DNA of 64,000 nucleotides from Bacillus sp. FJAT-42376 (GTDB lineage Bacteria; Bacillota; Bacilli; Bacillales; Bacillaceae): NCBI RefSeq assembly GCF_003816055.1, contig NZ_CP033906.1:1488001-1552000 (forward strand), written 5' to 3'. Position numbers and translations under genes: made by a program. Positions within the stretch are counted from its first letter, which is position 1; each line of letters opens with the position of its first letter. Positions 8,404 through 16,251 of this stretch are shown one piece after another. Under the pieces are notes generated by a model. It had not been told where the DNA came from, made no database searches, and saw only the letters and a program-made list of their open reading frames with translations.

Positions 8404-8482
8404 GATTCAGCATAAAATACGGAAAGTCAGCAAATATCAGAAAAAAGTCAGCATAAACCCCTCAAAAGTCAGCATAACGTTC
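8404..8482. repeat. Four-copy ~21-bp periodic GTCAGCATAA repeat
   Basis: A short motif close to AGTCAGCATAAA starts at 8405, 8425, 8446 and 8467, giving steps of 20, 21 and 21 bases. About 11 bases are conserved and about 10 vary between copies. No coding potential is seen. Confidence 0.75.
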
Positions 8483-8555
8483 AATGGGCGATTCCCTTTC
8501 TCCTCTGGCGGGTCCCCCTGTTCCTAAAAATGGCCCTTTGCATGATCAAAACCTG

Positions 8556-9518
8556 CTACTTGCTGAAAAGTTCTTCCTTCACGTATTCCAGCATTCTCCG
8601 CTGCACGTGCGCAGTCATTTCATGCGCGGTAAAAGGATGGACGTCAAGCTTTTTACGGGATGGAATTCTGTTGTATACGGCCATGATGCTTTCCGGAACA
8701 GAGACCGGATCCTTTAATCCGACTTGGATGTGAACGGGGACTTTAATAGCCGGAGCATGATTCAGTAAATCGAACAGGCTTAGCGTGCTCATGACTTTTT
8801 CAAGATGCTCAGGGTGTTTTTGAATAAAAGCAGCGGCTTCACTTAGAGAGCCGGTTGATTTCATGATTCCAAGATCCATATGGCACATACCGGGAAGCGA
8901 GGCGGCTGCGAATTTTATTTTGTCTCCGCTTAATGCAGCGGCCATCAGCGCCAGTCCGCCGCCCTGGCTGAGACCGGCAGTGAACAGCCGGCTTGCGTCT
9001 ACTTTTGGGTGGGAGGCTGCGGCGTCTAACGCTCTGACAGCATCCAGCACAATCGCAAGATAATAGGAATGTTCAGGATCCAGAATTCCCTGGGTGATCC
9101 ACCCGGACGCCATTCCATGTGCACTCGGCAAATGGTTCCCTGTCTCCCCGCCTTGCCCTCTTACATCAGCCGCAAAAACGGCAACACCCATTAAAAGCAG
9201 GGCCGCATGTTTTTCTGGCAGGCCTTTGCTGTCTCCATACCCGTGAAAAACGACGGCACAGGGAAGCTCTTGATCCTCTGCAAACAGCGGGACGAGCAGC
9301 CGTGCGTGAAGCGGTGTCTCATCATAGCCATAGTAAACCGCAGAATACACATGTACGGAAGGAAATAGATCCGTGGTGTCAGAAAAGCTTGCTCTTACAG
9401 GAGTATTCTTAAGGGATTCCAATTTTTTTTGCCAGAAAGAGGATAATTCCTCCGTTGATCTCGTAGGTTCAGCTGAGTAGGATAAAAGCTGTTTCATCTG
9501 ATTTTCCAATGCATTCAT
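8556..9518 (-). CDS. Acetyl xylan esterase / cephalosporin-C deacetylase family hydrolase
   Basis: This 320-residue alpha/beta hydrolase has the length of B. subtilis Cah (318). The catalytic triad is readable: Ser184 in 'GLSQGGG', Asp270 in 'VGLKDPV' and His299 in 'FTAHEM', with 'FHGYGDSKG' as the oxyanion region and 'DVRGQGGETG' typical of the AXE1 family. It has no signal peptide, so it acts in the cytoplasm, probably removing acetyl groups from imported sugars. It stands alone on the minus strand, convergent to yheA. A link to the galactoside island is possible but not shown. Confidence 0.85.
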   Translation of the reverse strand: MNALENQMKQLLSYSAEPTRSTEELSSFWQKKLESLKNTPVRASFSDTTDLFPSVHVYSAVYYGYDETPLHARLLVPLFAEDQELPCAVVFHGYGDSKGLPEKHAALLLMGVAVFAADVRGQGGETGNHLPSAHGMASGWITQGILDPEHSYYLAIVLDAVRALDAAASHPKVDASRLFTAGLSQGGGLALMAAALSGDKIKFAAASLPGMCHMDLGIMKSTGSLSEAAAFIQKHPEHLEKVMSTLSLFDLLNHAPAIKVPVHIQVGLKDPVSVPESIMAVYNRIPSRKKLDVHPFTAHEMTAHVQRRMLEYVKEELFSK

Positions 9519-9588
9519 CTTCTTACCACCGTCCTTAAAATAAGGTTCTTCCCGAAAACTGAATTTCCTGCTATTTCAGATTGTTTAC

Positions 9589-9618
9589 TTGACGTATCGG
9601 AATTATCGACTTTACAAT
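9589..9618 (+). promoter_or_regulatory. Putative promoter for the monooxygenase gene
   Basis: TTGACG (9589-9594) and TACAAT (9613-9618) are separated by 18 bases. The resulting leader before the gene at 9781 would be about 155 bases. It contains no S-box core that I can recognise. Confidence 0.45.
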
Positions 9619-9780
9619 GGAATATAACGAATATTCGGATGATCCTGGTAACGGAGAGCCTGATGCACCGGATTGAATACAGTGCTCTTTTGGCTTATCA
9701 GGACATGTCCCATCCATTTAGACATAACTTGATTACAAGGCAGTTTCTCAACAGAGAGAGAGGAAGGGGTACAGTACAGC

Positions 9781-10839
9781 ATGAATGTATTCTGGTTTTT
9801 TCCAACCGCAGGTGACGGACATTATTTAGGGAAAAGAGCAGGTGAACGGAAGCCTGACATCCATTATTTAAAACAGATTGCGGCTGCTTTGGACAGCCTT
9901 GGATATGACGGTGCTCTTCTGCCGACAGGTGCAAATTGCGAAGATTCATGGGTTACTGCTTCCTATTTGGCATCTGTTACACAAAAACTGAAATTTCTGA
10001 TCGCGCTCCGGCCGGGACTGATGTCGCCAACCCTGTCTGCAAGAATGGCCGCTACATTTGACCATTTTTCGGATGGCCGTCTTTTATTGAATGTTGTAAC
10101 AGGCGGAGACCCGGCTGAACAAGCCGCTTTCGGAAGCTATCACAGCCATGACGAGCGGTACGAAGTGACCGATGAGTTTCTGGATATTTGGAGACAAGTG
10201 ATGGAAGGAAAACGGGTGGATCATAAAGGAAAGCATCTGGAAGTGACGGGAGCAAGCATCCCTGAGCCGCCTGTACAAAAGCCGTATCCGCCTCTTTATT
10301 TCGGAGGCTCATCTCCTGCAGGAAAGACGGTGGGAGCAAAGCATGCGGATGTATACCTGCTGTGGGGACAGCCGCCTGCACAAATAAAAGAAAAGATTGC
10401 AGAGATGAAAGAAAAGGCTGCAAAGGAAGGCAGAACGCTCACCTTTGGTATCAGGCTTCATGCTATTGTCAGAGAGACGGAAGCAGAAGCATGGGAAGCA
10501 GCGGAGCGGCTGATCCGTCATGTAGATGATTCGGTCATAAAGGAATTCGAAGACCGCCACGCGTCCTTCGATTCAACGGCGCAGCGTACGCAATCTTCCC
10601 TGCACGGCGGTTCCAAGCTTCGTGAAAAATTGGAGATTGCGCCAAACCTTTGGGCAGGAATCGGATTAGCCCGCGAAGGCGCAGGTACAGCCATAGTAGG
10701 CGATCCTGATATTTTAGCCGAGAGAATGAAAGAATACGAGGAAGCCGGAGTAGACACATTCATTTTATCCGGCTATCCGCATTTAGAAGAAGCATACCGA
10801 TTCGCAGAGCTTGTGTTCCCGAAGCTGAATAAAGCATGA
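9781..10839 (+). CDS. ssuD: FMNH2-dependent alkanesulfonate monooxygenase
   Basis: This 352-residue flavin-dependent monooxygenase of the bacterial luciferase superfamily resembles SsuD: N-terminal 'FWFFPTAGDGHYLG', 'LPTGANCEDSW', 'FLIALRPGLMSPTLSARMAATFDHFSDGRLLLNVVTGGDP' with the flavin-binding 'NVVTGGDP', and 'PPLYFGGSSPAG'. SsuD uses reduced FMN to release sulfite from alkanesulfonates. The transporter genes ssuABC and an FMN reductase are absent nearby, unlike the B. subtilis ssu operon, so it must rely on distant partners or act on internal sulfonates. GAGGAAGGGG precedes the ATG. Confidence 0.85.
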   Translation: MNVFWFFPTAGDGHYLGKRAGERKPDIHYLKQIAAALDSLGYDGALLPTGANCEDSWVTASYLASVTQKLKFLIALRPGLMSPTLSARMAATFDHFSDGRLLLNVVTGGDPAEQAAFGSYHSHDERYEVTDEFLDIWRQVMEGKRVDHKGKHLEVTGASIPEPPVQKPYPPLYFGGSSPAGKTVGAKHADVYLLWGQPPAQIKEKIAEMKEKAAKEGRTLTFGIRLHAIVRETEAEAWEAAERLIRHVDDSVIKEFEDRHASFDSTAQRTQSSLHGGSKLREKLEIAPNLWAGIGLAREGAGTAIVGDPDILAERMKEYEEAGVDTFILSGYPHLEEAYRFAELVFPKLNKA

Positions 10840-10851
10840 AAAGCAGTCCGG

Positions 10852-10881
10852 CCGGCTAAGATTCACTGAGCCGGTTTTTTT
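10852..10881 (+). terminator. Intrinsic terminator after the monooxygenase gene
   Basis: CCGGCT (10852-10857) pairs with AGCCGG (10869-10874), followed by seven T. The next 230 bases hold no gene; a degenerate sequence there only loosely resembles the dispersed repeats. Confidence 0.85.
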
Positions 10882-11116
10882 GTGCTGGAAGTGGAGAGGT
10901 GGGATGTCAGCAGGGAGAAAATCTATTCGTCTCTTGCTAGGCTGCTGAGATATCTATTAAAAAACGATGCAGCAGGCGCTAAAGCACGGATGAGGCTCAC
11001 CGCTTTCCCAGCGAAGACTCCTGCTAGGTTCGGCTCCATTTTATTTTCCTCTATACAAGACACATTCCAAAAGAGAGGCGTCTGAGCTCCTATTTCCTGT
11101 CCCCCTATAAAAGCCC

Positions 11117-11190
11117 TTGTCAAAATCAGAAACGGTTGCGATAATAAATGAAAGTGCTTACATAAAGCCTATCAAAATTAACTTAATTAA
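11117..11190 (+). promoter_or_regulatory. Promoter with cre-like motifs and ROK operator candidate, module 1
   Basis: TTGTCA (11117-11122), 17 bases, GATAAT (11140-11145) form the promoter. A cre-like motif CAGAAACGGTTGCG (11127-11140) covers its spacer, and a second, TGAAAGTGCTTACA (11149-11162, one mismatch to TGNAANCGNTNNCA), starts 22 bases later. CTTAATTAA at 11182-11190 is shared with the other three ROK operator candidates. The same arrangement recurs in front of the second repressor gene. Confidence 0.6.
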
Positions 11191-11231
11191 TGAAGCAGGA
11201 GGCGGAATGCATTTATTTTTTGGCTCTGATA

Positions 11232-11318
11232 AAGCCTGATGTTGATTTTTTACAGCTGTTGATCGAAGTGGAAGGCGAGCGCCTGCTAGATGCAATCAAC
11301 ACCCAAGTTTAACAAAGC
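11232..11318. repeat. Dispersed palindromic element, short form (copy 1)
   Basis: About 85 bases reading GCCTGATGTTGATTTTTTAC, a CTGTTGATCGAAGTGGAAGG segment, GCGCCTGCTAGATGCAATCAA and CCAAGTTTAACAAAGC. TTGAT and ATCAA arms pair across a GGCG-rich centre. Close relatives are at 43492-43574 and 44821-44906, and a longer inverted one at 51159-51306. It separates the module 1 promoter from its repressor gene. Confidence 0.75.
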
Positions 11319-11347
11319 TATTTTTTTAGGAAAGGAGGAGAAGAGGC

Positions 11348-12583
11348 GTGGCAAACCACTTAGTCGGAAGTTTTCAGCTAATGAAGTCCCTGAACCGGTC
11401 GCTTATTTTAAATATTATCCGGTCATCGGGTTCGATATCGAGAGCAGATATCGCCAAAAAAACGAGACTCACCCCGCCGACGGTGACGAATATCGTCCAT
11501 GAACTGCTGAATGAAGGGCTCGTGCTGGAGGGGCAGACAGGTCCTTCAAACGGCGGGCGGAAGCCGATTATGCTGAGAATCAATTCAAAGAATTTTTACA
11601 TTATCGGGGTGGATGTCGGGGTCAAAAAAATCCGTTTTGCCATGACGGATCTAAATGCGGACATTCTGTTCAAGAATATGGTTTCCATAAATGAAAAAAT
11701 GAGAGAAGAAGAGCTTGTCAGAACCATTGTTAAGCAGATTTACATGCTGATTGATCAATCTGCGGTTCCGAGGGAAAAAATTATGGGAATTGGAATCGGG
11801 ATGCACGGAATTGTTGACGCTGAAAAGGGAATCTCCATTTTCGCACCCGGTCTTCATATGAAGAACATTCCGCTCAAAAGTATGCTGGAGACAGAATTTA
11901 TGATTCCGGTGAAGGTAGAAAATGACGTGAGGGCGATGGCACTTGGAGAAGCATGGTTTGGCAATGGAATCGGATTTGAAGATTTGATCTGCATCAATAT
12001 CGGATATGGTATTGGAGCGGGGATCATTATGAATGGCCAGCTTTTCAGAGGACGGCATGGACTGGCGGGGGAAATCGGTCATACGGTCGTTGATTTAAAT
12101 GGACCAAAGTGCACATGCGGAAGCTACGGCTGCCTGCAGACGCTTGCAGCCCATGATGGATTGAAGCATGCGGCGGTAAAAGAAATTATTTTGGGAAGAC
12201 AAACGCTTATTTCCGAGCTTGCGGAAGGAAATGTGGAAAAAATCAGCGGAAAGATCATCCACCAGGCTGCAGGGCAGGGCGATGGACTGGCCATTGAGAT
12301 TCTGCGCTCTACAGGCAAATACCTCGGTGCGGCCATCTCCAATTTAGTCCATATCCTGAATCCTCCGAAAATCATTATTGGGGGAGGAATATCGAAGGCC
12401 GGGCATTTTTTGCTGGAACCCCTCAAGGAAGTCGTTCAAAAACGCGCTTTAAGTGAGGAAGCGAGGAATACCCTCATCGTGGAATCGGGGCTTGGAGACC
12501 GGGCCGGGCTTGTCGGAGCCGTCACTCTCGTTCTCGCAGACATGTTTTCGCTAAACTATGAAAATAGGAGACAAACTGTATAA
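11348..12583 (+). CDS. ROK-family transcriptional repressor (XylR/NagC type), module 1
   Basis: The 411-residue product starts with a winged helix-turn-helix (residues 15-60, recognition helix near 'LTPPTVTNIVHEL'), followed by the ROK sugar-kinase fold: 'GVDVGVKKIRFAMTDL', 'VENDVRAMALGEAWFG', and the zinc motif 'CTCGSYGCLQT'. Such proteins release DNA on binding a sugar. It is a close paralog of the repressor at 16252-17487, and the DNA-reading helices are nearly identical, so both may recognise the same operator. GTG start with AAAGGAGGAGAAGAGG upstream. It heads the first transporter module and is probably autoregulated. Confidence 0.9.
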   Translation: MANHLVGSFQLMKSLNRSLILNIIRSSGSISRADIAKKTRLTPPTVTNIVHELLNEGLVLEGQTGPSNGGRKPIMLRINSKNFYIIGVDVGVKKIRFAMTDLNADILFKNMVSINEKMREEELVRTIVKQIYMLIDQSAVPREKIMGIGIGMHGIVDAEKGISIFAPGLHMKNIPLKSMLETEFMIPVKVENDVRAMALGEAWFGNGIGFEDLICINIGYGIGAGIIMNGQLFRGRHGLAGEIGHTVVDLNGPKCTCGSYGCLQTLAAHDGLKHAAVKEIILGRQTLISELAEGNVEKISGKIIHQAAGQGDGLAIEILRSTGKYLGAAISNLVHILNPPKIIIGGGISKAGHFLLEPLKEVVQKRALSEEARNTLIVESGLGDRAGLVGAVTLVLADMFSLNYENRRQTV

Positions 12584-12599
12584 GAAAGCCCTTACATTT

Positions 12600-12659
12600 T
12601 TGAAAAAAGTGTGCTATTTTTATAGTAGTTCGTTATATTATTTAATTAAGTAACGGACT
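12600..12659 (+). promoter_or_regulatory. Promoter and imperfect palindromic operator before the module 1 binding-protein gene
   Basis: TTGAAA (12600-12605) and TATAGT (12621-12626, a short 15-base spacer) precede a 33-base imperfect palindrome at 12627-12659 with arms AGTTCGTTA and TAACGGACT. Its core ATTTAATTAAGTAAC is repeated exactly before the module 2 binding-protein gene. A repressor here would cover the start of transcription. Confidence 0.55.
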
Positions 12660-12705
12660 TTGTATTTGGGGAGAAATGAAAGCGGATACAAAAAGGGGGA
12701 TTTAT

Positions 12706-14013
12706 ATGAAAAAGTACTGGGCAGTTCTGATTGCTGCGGTGATGACAGTTGGGATGCTGTCTGCCTGCAGCTCGAAAGGAACGGGTGGTTCCGCTGGGGA
12801 TGGCGGAAAGCCTAAGGGCGAAATTACCGTTTGGGGATGGAATGTTGCTGCAAGCTCTATGGAACTGGCCGTTGATCAGTTCCAGAAAAAGTATCCGGAT
12901 GTAAAAGTCAAGGTTCAGGATATCGGTCGTCTGGATTTATACGATAAGCTCACAGTGGGACTTGCCGCGAACGGTGCCGGACTTCCGGACGTTCTAATGG
13001 TGGAAAGCGATCGTCTCGATAACTACAAAAAGCAGTTCCCGAAAGGGTTCATGGATCTTTCTGAAAAAGGCTTCGATCAATATGAAGATAAGTTCGGAAA
13101 ATCCAAGATTGCCACAGCGAAAAACAAAGATGGAAAATTTATCGCCATGCCTTGGGACATCGGGCCAACAGGCGTATTTTATAGAACCGATCTTTTTGAA
13201 AAAGCGGGCGTAGACCCAAAATCGATTGAAACGTGGGATGATTTCATCGAGGCGGGCAAAGTCATTAAGGAAAAAACAAATGCAGCAATGGTGCCGGTTG
13301 ATATTGCAAAAGACGATGCTTTGTACCGGATGATGCTGAATCAGCAGAGTGCTTTTTATTTTGATGAAAAAGGAAACATCGACTTTCAGTCAGAAGAGTC
13401 GGTGAAAGCCATGTCGATGATTCAGAAGCTTCAGGAAAACAAGCTTATTGCAAACGTCGACGGCTGGGACGGGACCGTTACAGCCACGGTGAACGGAACT
13501 GTTGCGACTGTGCCATTCGGTGTCTGGTACACAGGCACGATCATGGAGCAGGCAAAAGACCTTGAAGGAAAATGGGATGTTATGCAGCTTCCGGCCTTTG
13601 AAAAAGGCGGCAACCGCAATGCCAACCTTGGCGGATCGGACATCGTGATCCCTGCCGCGTCTAAAAACAAAGAGGCAGCGTACGCATTTGCTGAATTTTT
13701 CACAACCGATAAAGATACACAAGTCAACGTACTAAAAAAATACGGAATTTTTCCTTCCCTGCTTGAAACATACGAAGACAAATATTTTGATGAGCCGGTT
13801 GCTTTCTTTAATAACCAGCCGATCTTCCGCATGTTTGCAGATGAAGTAAAAGACATTCCGGCGGCTAACTATACAAACGATTACCCTCGCGGACTGAAAT
13901 ATGCGGCAGATGCACAGGCTGCGGCCCTGCTGGATATGAAGGACCCGGCAGAAGTGCTGAAGGCAGCTGCTGATCAGCTGGCAAATGAATCGAAACGCGA
14001 AATCAATAAGTAA
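12706..14013 (+). CDS. Sugar ABC transporter substrate-binding lipoprotein, module 1
   Basis: The 435-residue product has a lipoprotein signal peptide with lipobox 'MLSAC' (lipidated Cys21) and the fold of family 1 solute-binding proteins for oligosaccharides ('ITVWGWNVAASSMELAVDQFQKKYP', 'DIGPTGVFYRTDLFEKAGVD', 'NLGGSDIVIPAASKN'). It would bind a galactoside outside the membrane and deliver it to the two permeases encoded next. The ATG at 12706 is chosen for the AAAAGGGGGA just upstream; the in-frame ATG at 12676 lacks a comparable site. It is a paralog of the protein at 17541-18800. Confidence 0.9.
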   Translation: MKKYWAVLIAAVMTVGMLSACSSKGTGGSAGDGGKPKGEITVWGWNVAASSMELAVDQFQKKYPDVKVKVQDIGRLDLYDKLTVGLAANGAGLPDVLMVESDRLDNYKKQFPKGFMDLSEKGFDQYEDKFGKSKIATAKNKDGKFIAMPWDIGPTGVFYRTDLFEKAGVDPKSIETWDDFIEAGKVIKEKTNAAMVPVDIAKDDALYRMMLNQQSAFYFDEKGNIDFQSEESVKAMSMIQKLQENKLIANVDGWDGTVTATVNGTVATVPFGVWYTGTIMEQAKDLEGKWDVMQLPAFEKGGNRNANLGGSDIVIPAASKNKEAAYAFAEFFTTDKDTQVNVLKKYGIFPSLLETYEDKYFDEPVAFFNNQPIFRMFADEVKDIPAANYTNDYPRGLKYAADAQAAALLDMKDPAEVLKAAADQLANESKREINK

Positions 14014-14040
14014 CCGAAGCCATTTTGCTGAGGAAAAAGG

Positions 14041-14071
14041 AGAGGGCTGCTTGTTTTACGGCAGCTCTTTT
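14041..14071 (+). terminator. Intercistronic hairpin between binding protein and permease genes, module 1
   Basis: AGAGGGCTGC (14041-14050) pairs with GCAGCTCT (14061-14068, one bulge), followed by TTTT. It is a weak terminator or 3' stabiliser that would leave more binding-protein mRNA than permease mRNA, common in such operons. Confidence 0.6.
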
Positions 14072-14140
14072 CATTCCACTGTTTCTAAAGTTAATGAACA
14101 AACGCGTTTCATTCCTATGTCCCGAGAGGAGGATTCCACT

Positions 14141-15064
14141 ATGGCAGAACTTCAAAAAAAGACAGCTCCCAGCCAGGTCTTTGAACCAAAGACTTACAGG
14201 AAAAGTTGGATCACACCGAAAAACTTTCCCTATATTCTCATTGCACCTACGGTCATTCTCTTCTGCTTATTTACGGTCTATCCGGTCATCTCTTCTTTCA
14301 TTATGAGCTTTCAGAAAAGCGACGGAGCCGAAATGGCGTTTGTAGGACTTGAAAATTACGTGAGGCTTTTCAAGGATCCTCTATTTTTAACCGCGTTGAA
14401 GAATACGTTCTTTATCCTGATTATTCAAGTACCGATCCAGCTCTTCCTGGCCTTGATTCTTGCCGCGGCCCTGAATTCAAAGCTTATTAAAATGAAGGCG
14501 TTTTTCCGGATTTCCTATTTTATGCCGGCCATTACTGCCCTTGTCGCGTATTCTATCGTTTTCATGATTATGCTGGATGAAAACTATGGAATCATCAACT
14601 ATTTTCTATCTCTGCTGGGAATGGAAAAAGTGGGCTGGCTGACGAGTACTACATGGTCGAAAGTCGCCCTCATGATTGCCATCACCTGGAGATGGACAGG
14701 CTACAATATGGTGATTTACCTTGCGGGACTTCAGAACGTATCCGAATCCTTATATGAAGCCGCAAGCATTGACGGGGCTGGGAGAGTCCGTCAGTTCTTC
14801 TACATTACGATTCCGCAGCTGCGTCCGATTATTTTGTTTACCTTCGTGCTGTCTACAATTGGAACGCTGCAGCTTTTTGATGAACCGTTTATTCTGACAG
14901 AGGGCGGACCGAATAACTCTACGCTAACCATTTCTCTATATTTATACCAAAATGGGTTTAAGTATTTTGATTTTGGCTATGCCTCCGCCATCGCTTATGT
15001 GCTTGTCATCATGATTGCGTTTCTCTCTTGGATTCAGATGAAAGTCGCAGGTGACCGAGACTGA
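14141..15064 (+). CDS. Sugar ABC transporter permease (MalF type), module 1
   Basis: The 307-residue inner-membrane protein has six predicted helices and the EAA loop 'EAASIDGAGRVRQFFYITIPQLRPI' that docks the transport ATPase. I placed the start at the ATG at 14141, preceded by GAGAGGAGGATT; the open frame extends to 13985, but that stretch contains the intercistronic hairpin. It forms a heterodimer with the next gene product and shares strong similarity with the permease at 18861-19712. No ATPase gene is present in the cluster, so a shared one such as MsmX is presumed. Confidence 0.88.
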   Translation: MAELQKKTAPSQVFEPKTYRKSWITPKNFPYILIAPTVILFCLFTVYPVISSFIMSFQKSDGAEMAFVGLENYVRLFKDPLFLTALKNTFFILIIQVPIQLFLALILAAALNSKLIKMKAFFRISYFMPAITALVAYSIVFMIMLDENYGIINYFLSLLGMEKVGWLTSTTWSKVALMIAITWRWTGYNMVIYLAGLQNVSESLYEAASIDGAGRVRQFFYITIPQLRPIILFTFVLSTIGTLQLFDEPFILTEGGPNNSTLTISLYLYQNGFKYFDFGYASAIAYVLVIMIAFLSWIQMKVAGDRD

Positions 15065-15891
15065 TGAAAACACAAAAAACCATTTCAAAAGGACTGCTGT
15101 ATGTTCTTCTTATTGCCGGAGTCATCTGCTCCATTGGCCCATTTTACTGGATGGTAATCGGGGCAACGCATTCAAGCGGGGAGATCTTTAAGGTGCCTCC
15201 GAATTTTCTTCCGGGAAGCGAACTGTGGAACAACCTGAAAAACCTGGATGAATCCATTGGCATTCTAAAGGTTCTCGGAAATTCCCTCACGATTACGCTC
15301 ATTTATACGGCGCTTGCCCTTATGATCTGCTCCGCCTCGGGCTATGCGTTTGCGAAGTTCAAATTCAAAGGGAGAGATGCCATCTTTTTCGTCCTGCTCT
15401 TAGCGATTATGATCCCGTATCATGTGACGCTGATTCCGCTGTTTAAAATGATGGCAGCCCTTGAGTGGATCAACACATACCAGGCAGTTATCCTGCCGAA
15501 TCTTGCGTATCCTTTCGCGATTTTCCTGATGCGGCAGAATATGAAGGCGCTCCCGGATTCTCTGCTTGAAGCAGCGAGAGTGGACGGAGCAGGCGAATTT
15601 AAAATCTTTTTTACCATCGTGCTTCCGACGATGAAGCCCTCCCTTGCAGCGGTGGCCATCTTTCTGTTTATGTTTCAATGGAATAACTTTTTGTGGCCGC
15701 TTGTGATTCTCAATACACAGGATATGTACACTTTACCGGTTGCCCTGTCGAGCCTGATCGGGCTATCAAAAGTCGACTACGGACAGCTGATGATGGGAAC
15801 GGCTATTTCCACTTTGCCGATCATGATTTTCTTCCTGCTGCTGCAGCGCCAGTTTATTTCAGGAATGCTCGGGAGCTCTGTTAAAGAATAG
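15064..15891 (+). CDS. Sugar ABC transporter permease (MalG type), module 1
   Basis: The 275-residue partner permease has six helices, the start 'GPFYWMVIGATHSSGEIF', the EAA loop 'EAARVDGAGEFKIFFTIVLP' and the MalG-like end 'FLLLQRQFISGMLGSSVKE'. Its ATG overlaps the stop of the MalF-type gene by one base (TGATG), indicating coupled translation. A terminator-like hairpin follows and closes the module. Confidence 0.9.
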   Translation: MKTQKTISKGLLYVLLIAGVICSIGPFYWMVIGATHSSGEIFKVPPNFLPGSELWNNLKNLDESIGILKVLGNSLTITLIYTALALMICSASGYAFAKFKFKGRDAIFFVLLLAIMIPYHVTLIPLFKMMAALEWINTYQAVILPNLAYPFAIFLMRQNMKALPDSLLEAARVDGAGEFKIFFTIVLPTMKPSLAAVAIFLFMFQWNNFLWPLVILNTQDMYTLPVALSSLIGLSKVDYGQLMMGTAISTLPIMIFFLLLQRQFISGMLGSSVKE

Positions 15892-15929
15892 GCTGTGATG
15901 GCGGGAGGTCCAAGGCGGCTATCCCTGAA

Positions 15930-15964
15930 AATACCCCCGGAACGCTAAGCGGCCCGGGGGTATT
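15930..15964 (+). terminator. Terminator-like hairpin at the end of module 1
   Basis: AATACCCCCGG (15930-15940) pairs with CCGGGGGTATT (15954-15964), a very stable stem, but the following T tract is short (GGTTTTC). Some read-through into module 2 is possible. Confidence 0.65.
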
Positions 15965-16142
15965 GGTTTTCAAATCTTTCTTTTTGCAATCGTTCCTCTC
16001 TGTCCAGAGATCCAGTCCTGCTCATTCCCATTCAGCCGCGGGGGATAAACCGCGAGTTCCATGGCAGGTGTTAAAACTCCGCCGTAAGGCTTTAGGAGAG
16101 CCGATGAAAGAGCCGGGATGAATGAAGGGACCATTTTCCCCC

Positions 16143-16212
16143 TTGCATAAAATGAAAACGCTTGCCATAATACATGTAAGTGCTTTCGGCGAAACATTAT
16201 TAAATTAATTAA
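16143..16212 (+). promoter_or_regulatory. Promoter with cre and ROK operator candidate, module 2
   Basis: TTGCAT (16143-16148), 17 bases, CATAAT (16166-16171) form the promoter. The near-perfect cre TGAAAACGCTTGCC (16153-16166) fills the spacer, and a weaker second motif TGTAAGTGCTTTCG (16175-16188) follows at 22 bases, the same spacing as in module 1. The palindromic TTAATTAA (16205-16212) is the ROK operator candidate. This predicts glucose repression by CcpA plus sugar-responsive repression. Confidence 0.68.
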
Positions 16213-16251
16213 TTTTCTAGAATAGAGGATAGAAGCAGGGAGGATGAATAG

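Noticed and set aside
9619..9780. S-box or other riboswitch in the ssuD leader
   Set aside because: No S-box core or other known conserved aptamer could be recognised; weak AGAGC/GCTCT pairing alone is not enough.
10882..11123. Open frames on both strands downstream of ssuD
   Set aside because: They have no ribosome-binding sites, no family resemblance and overlap degenerate repeat-like sequence.
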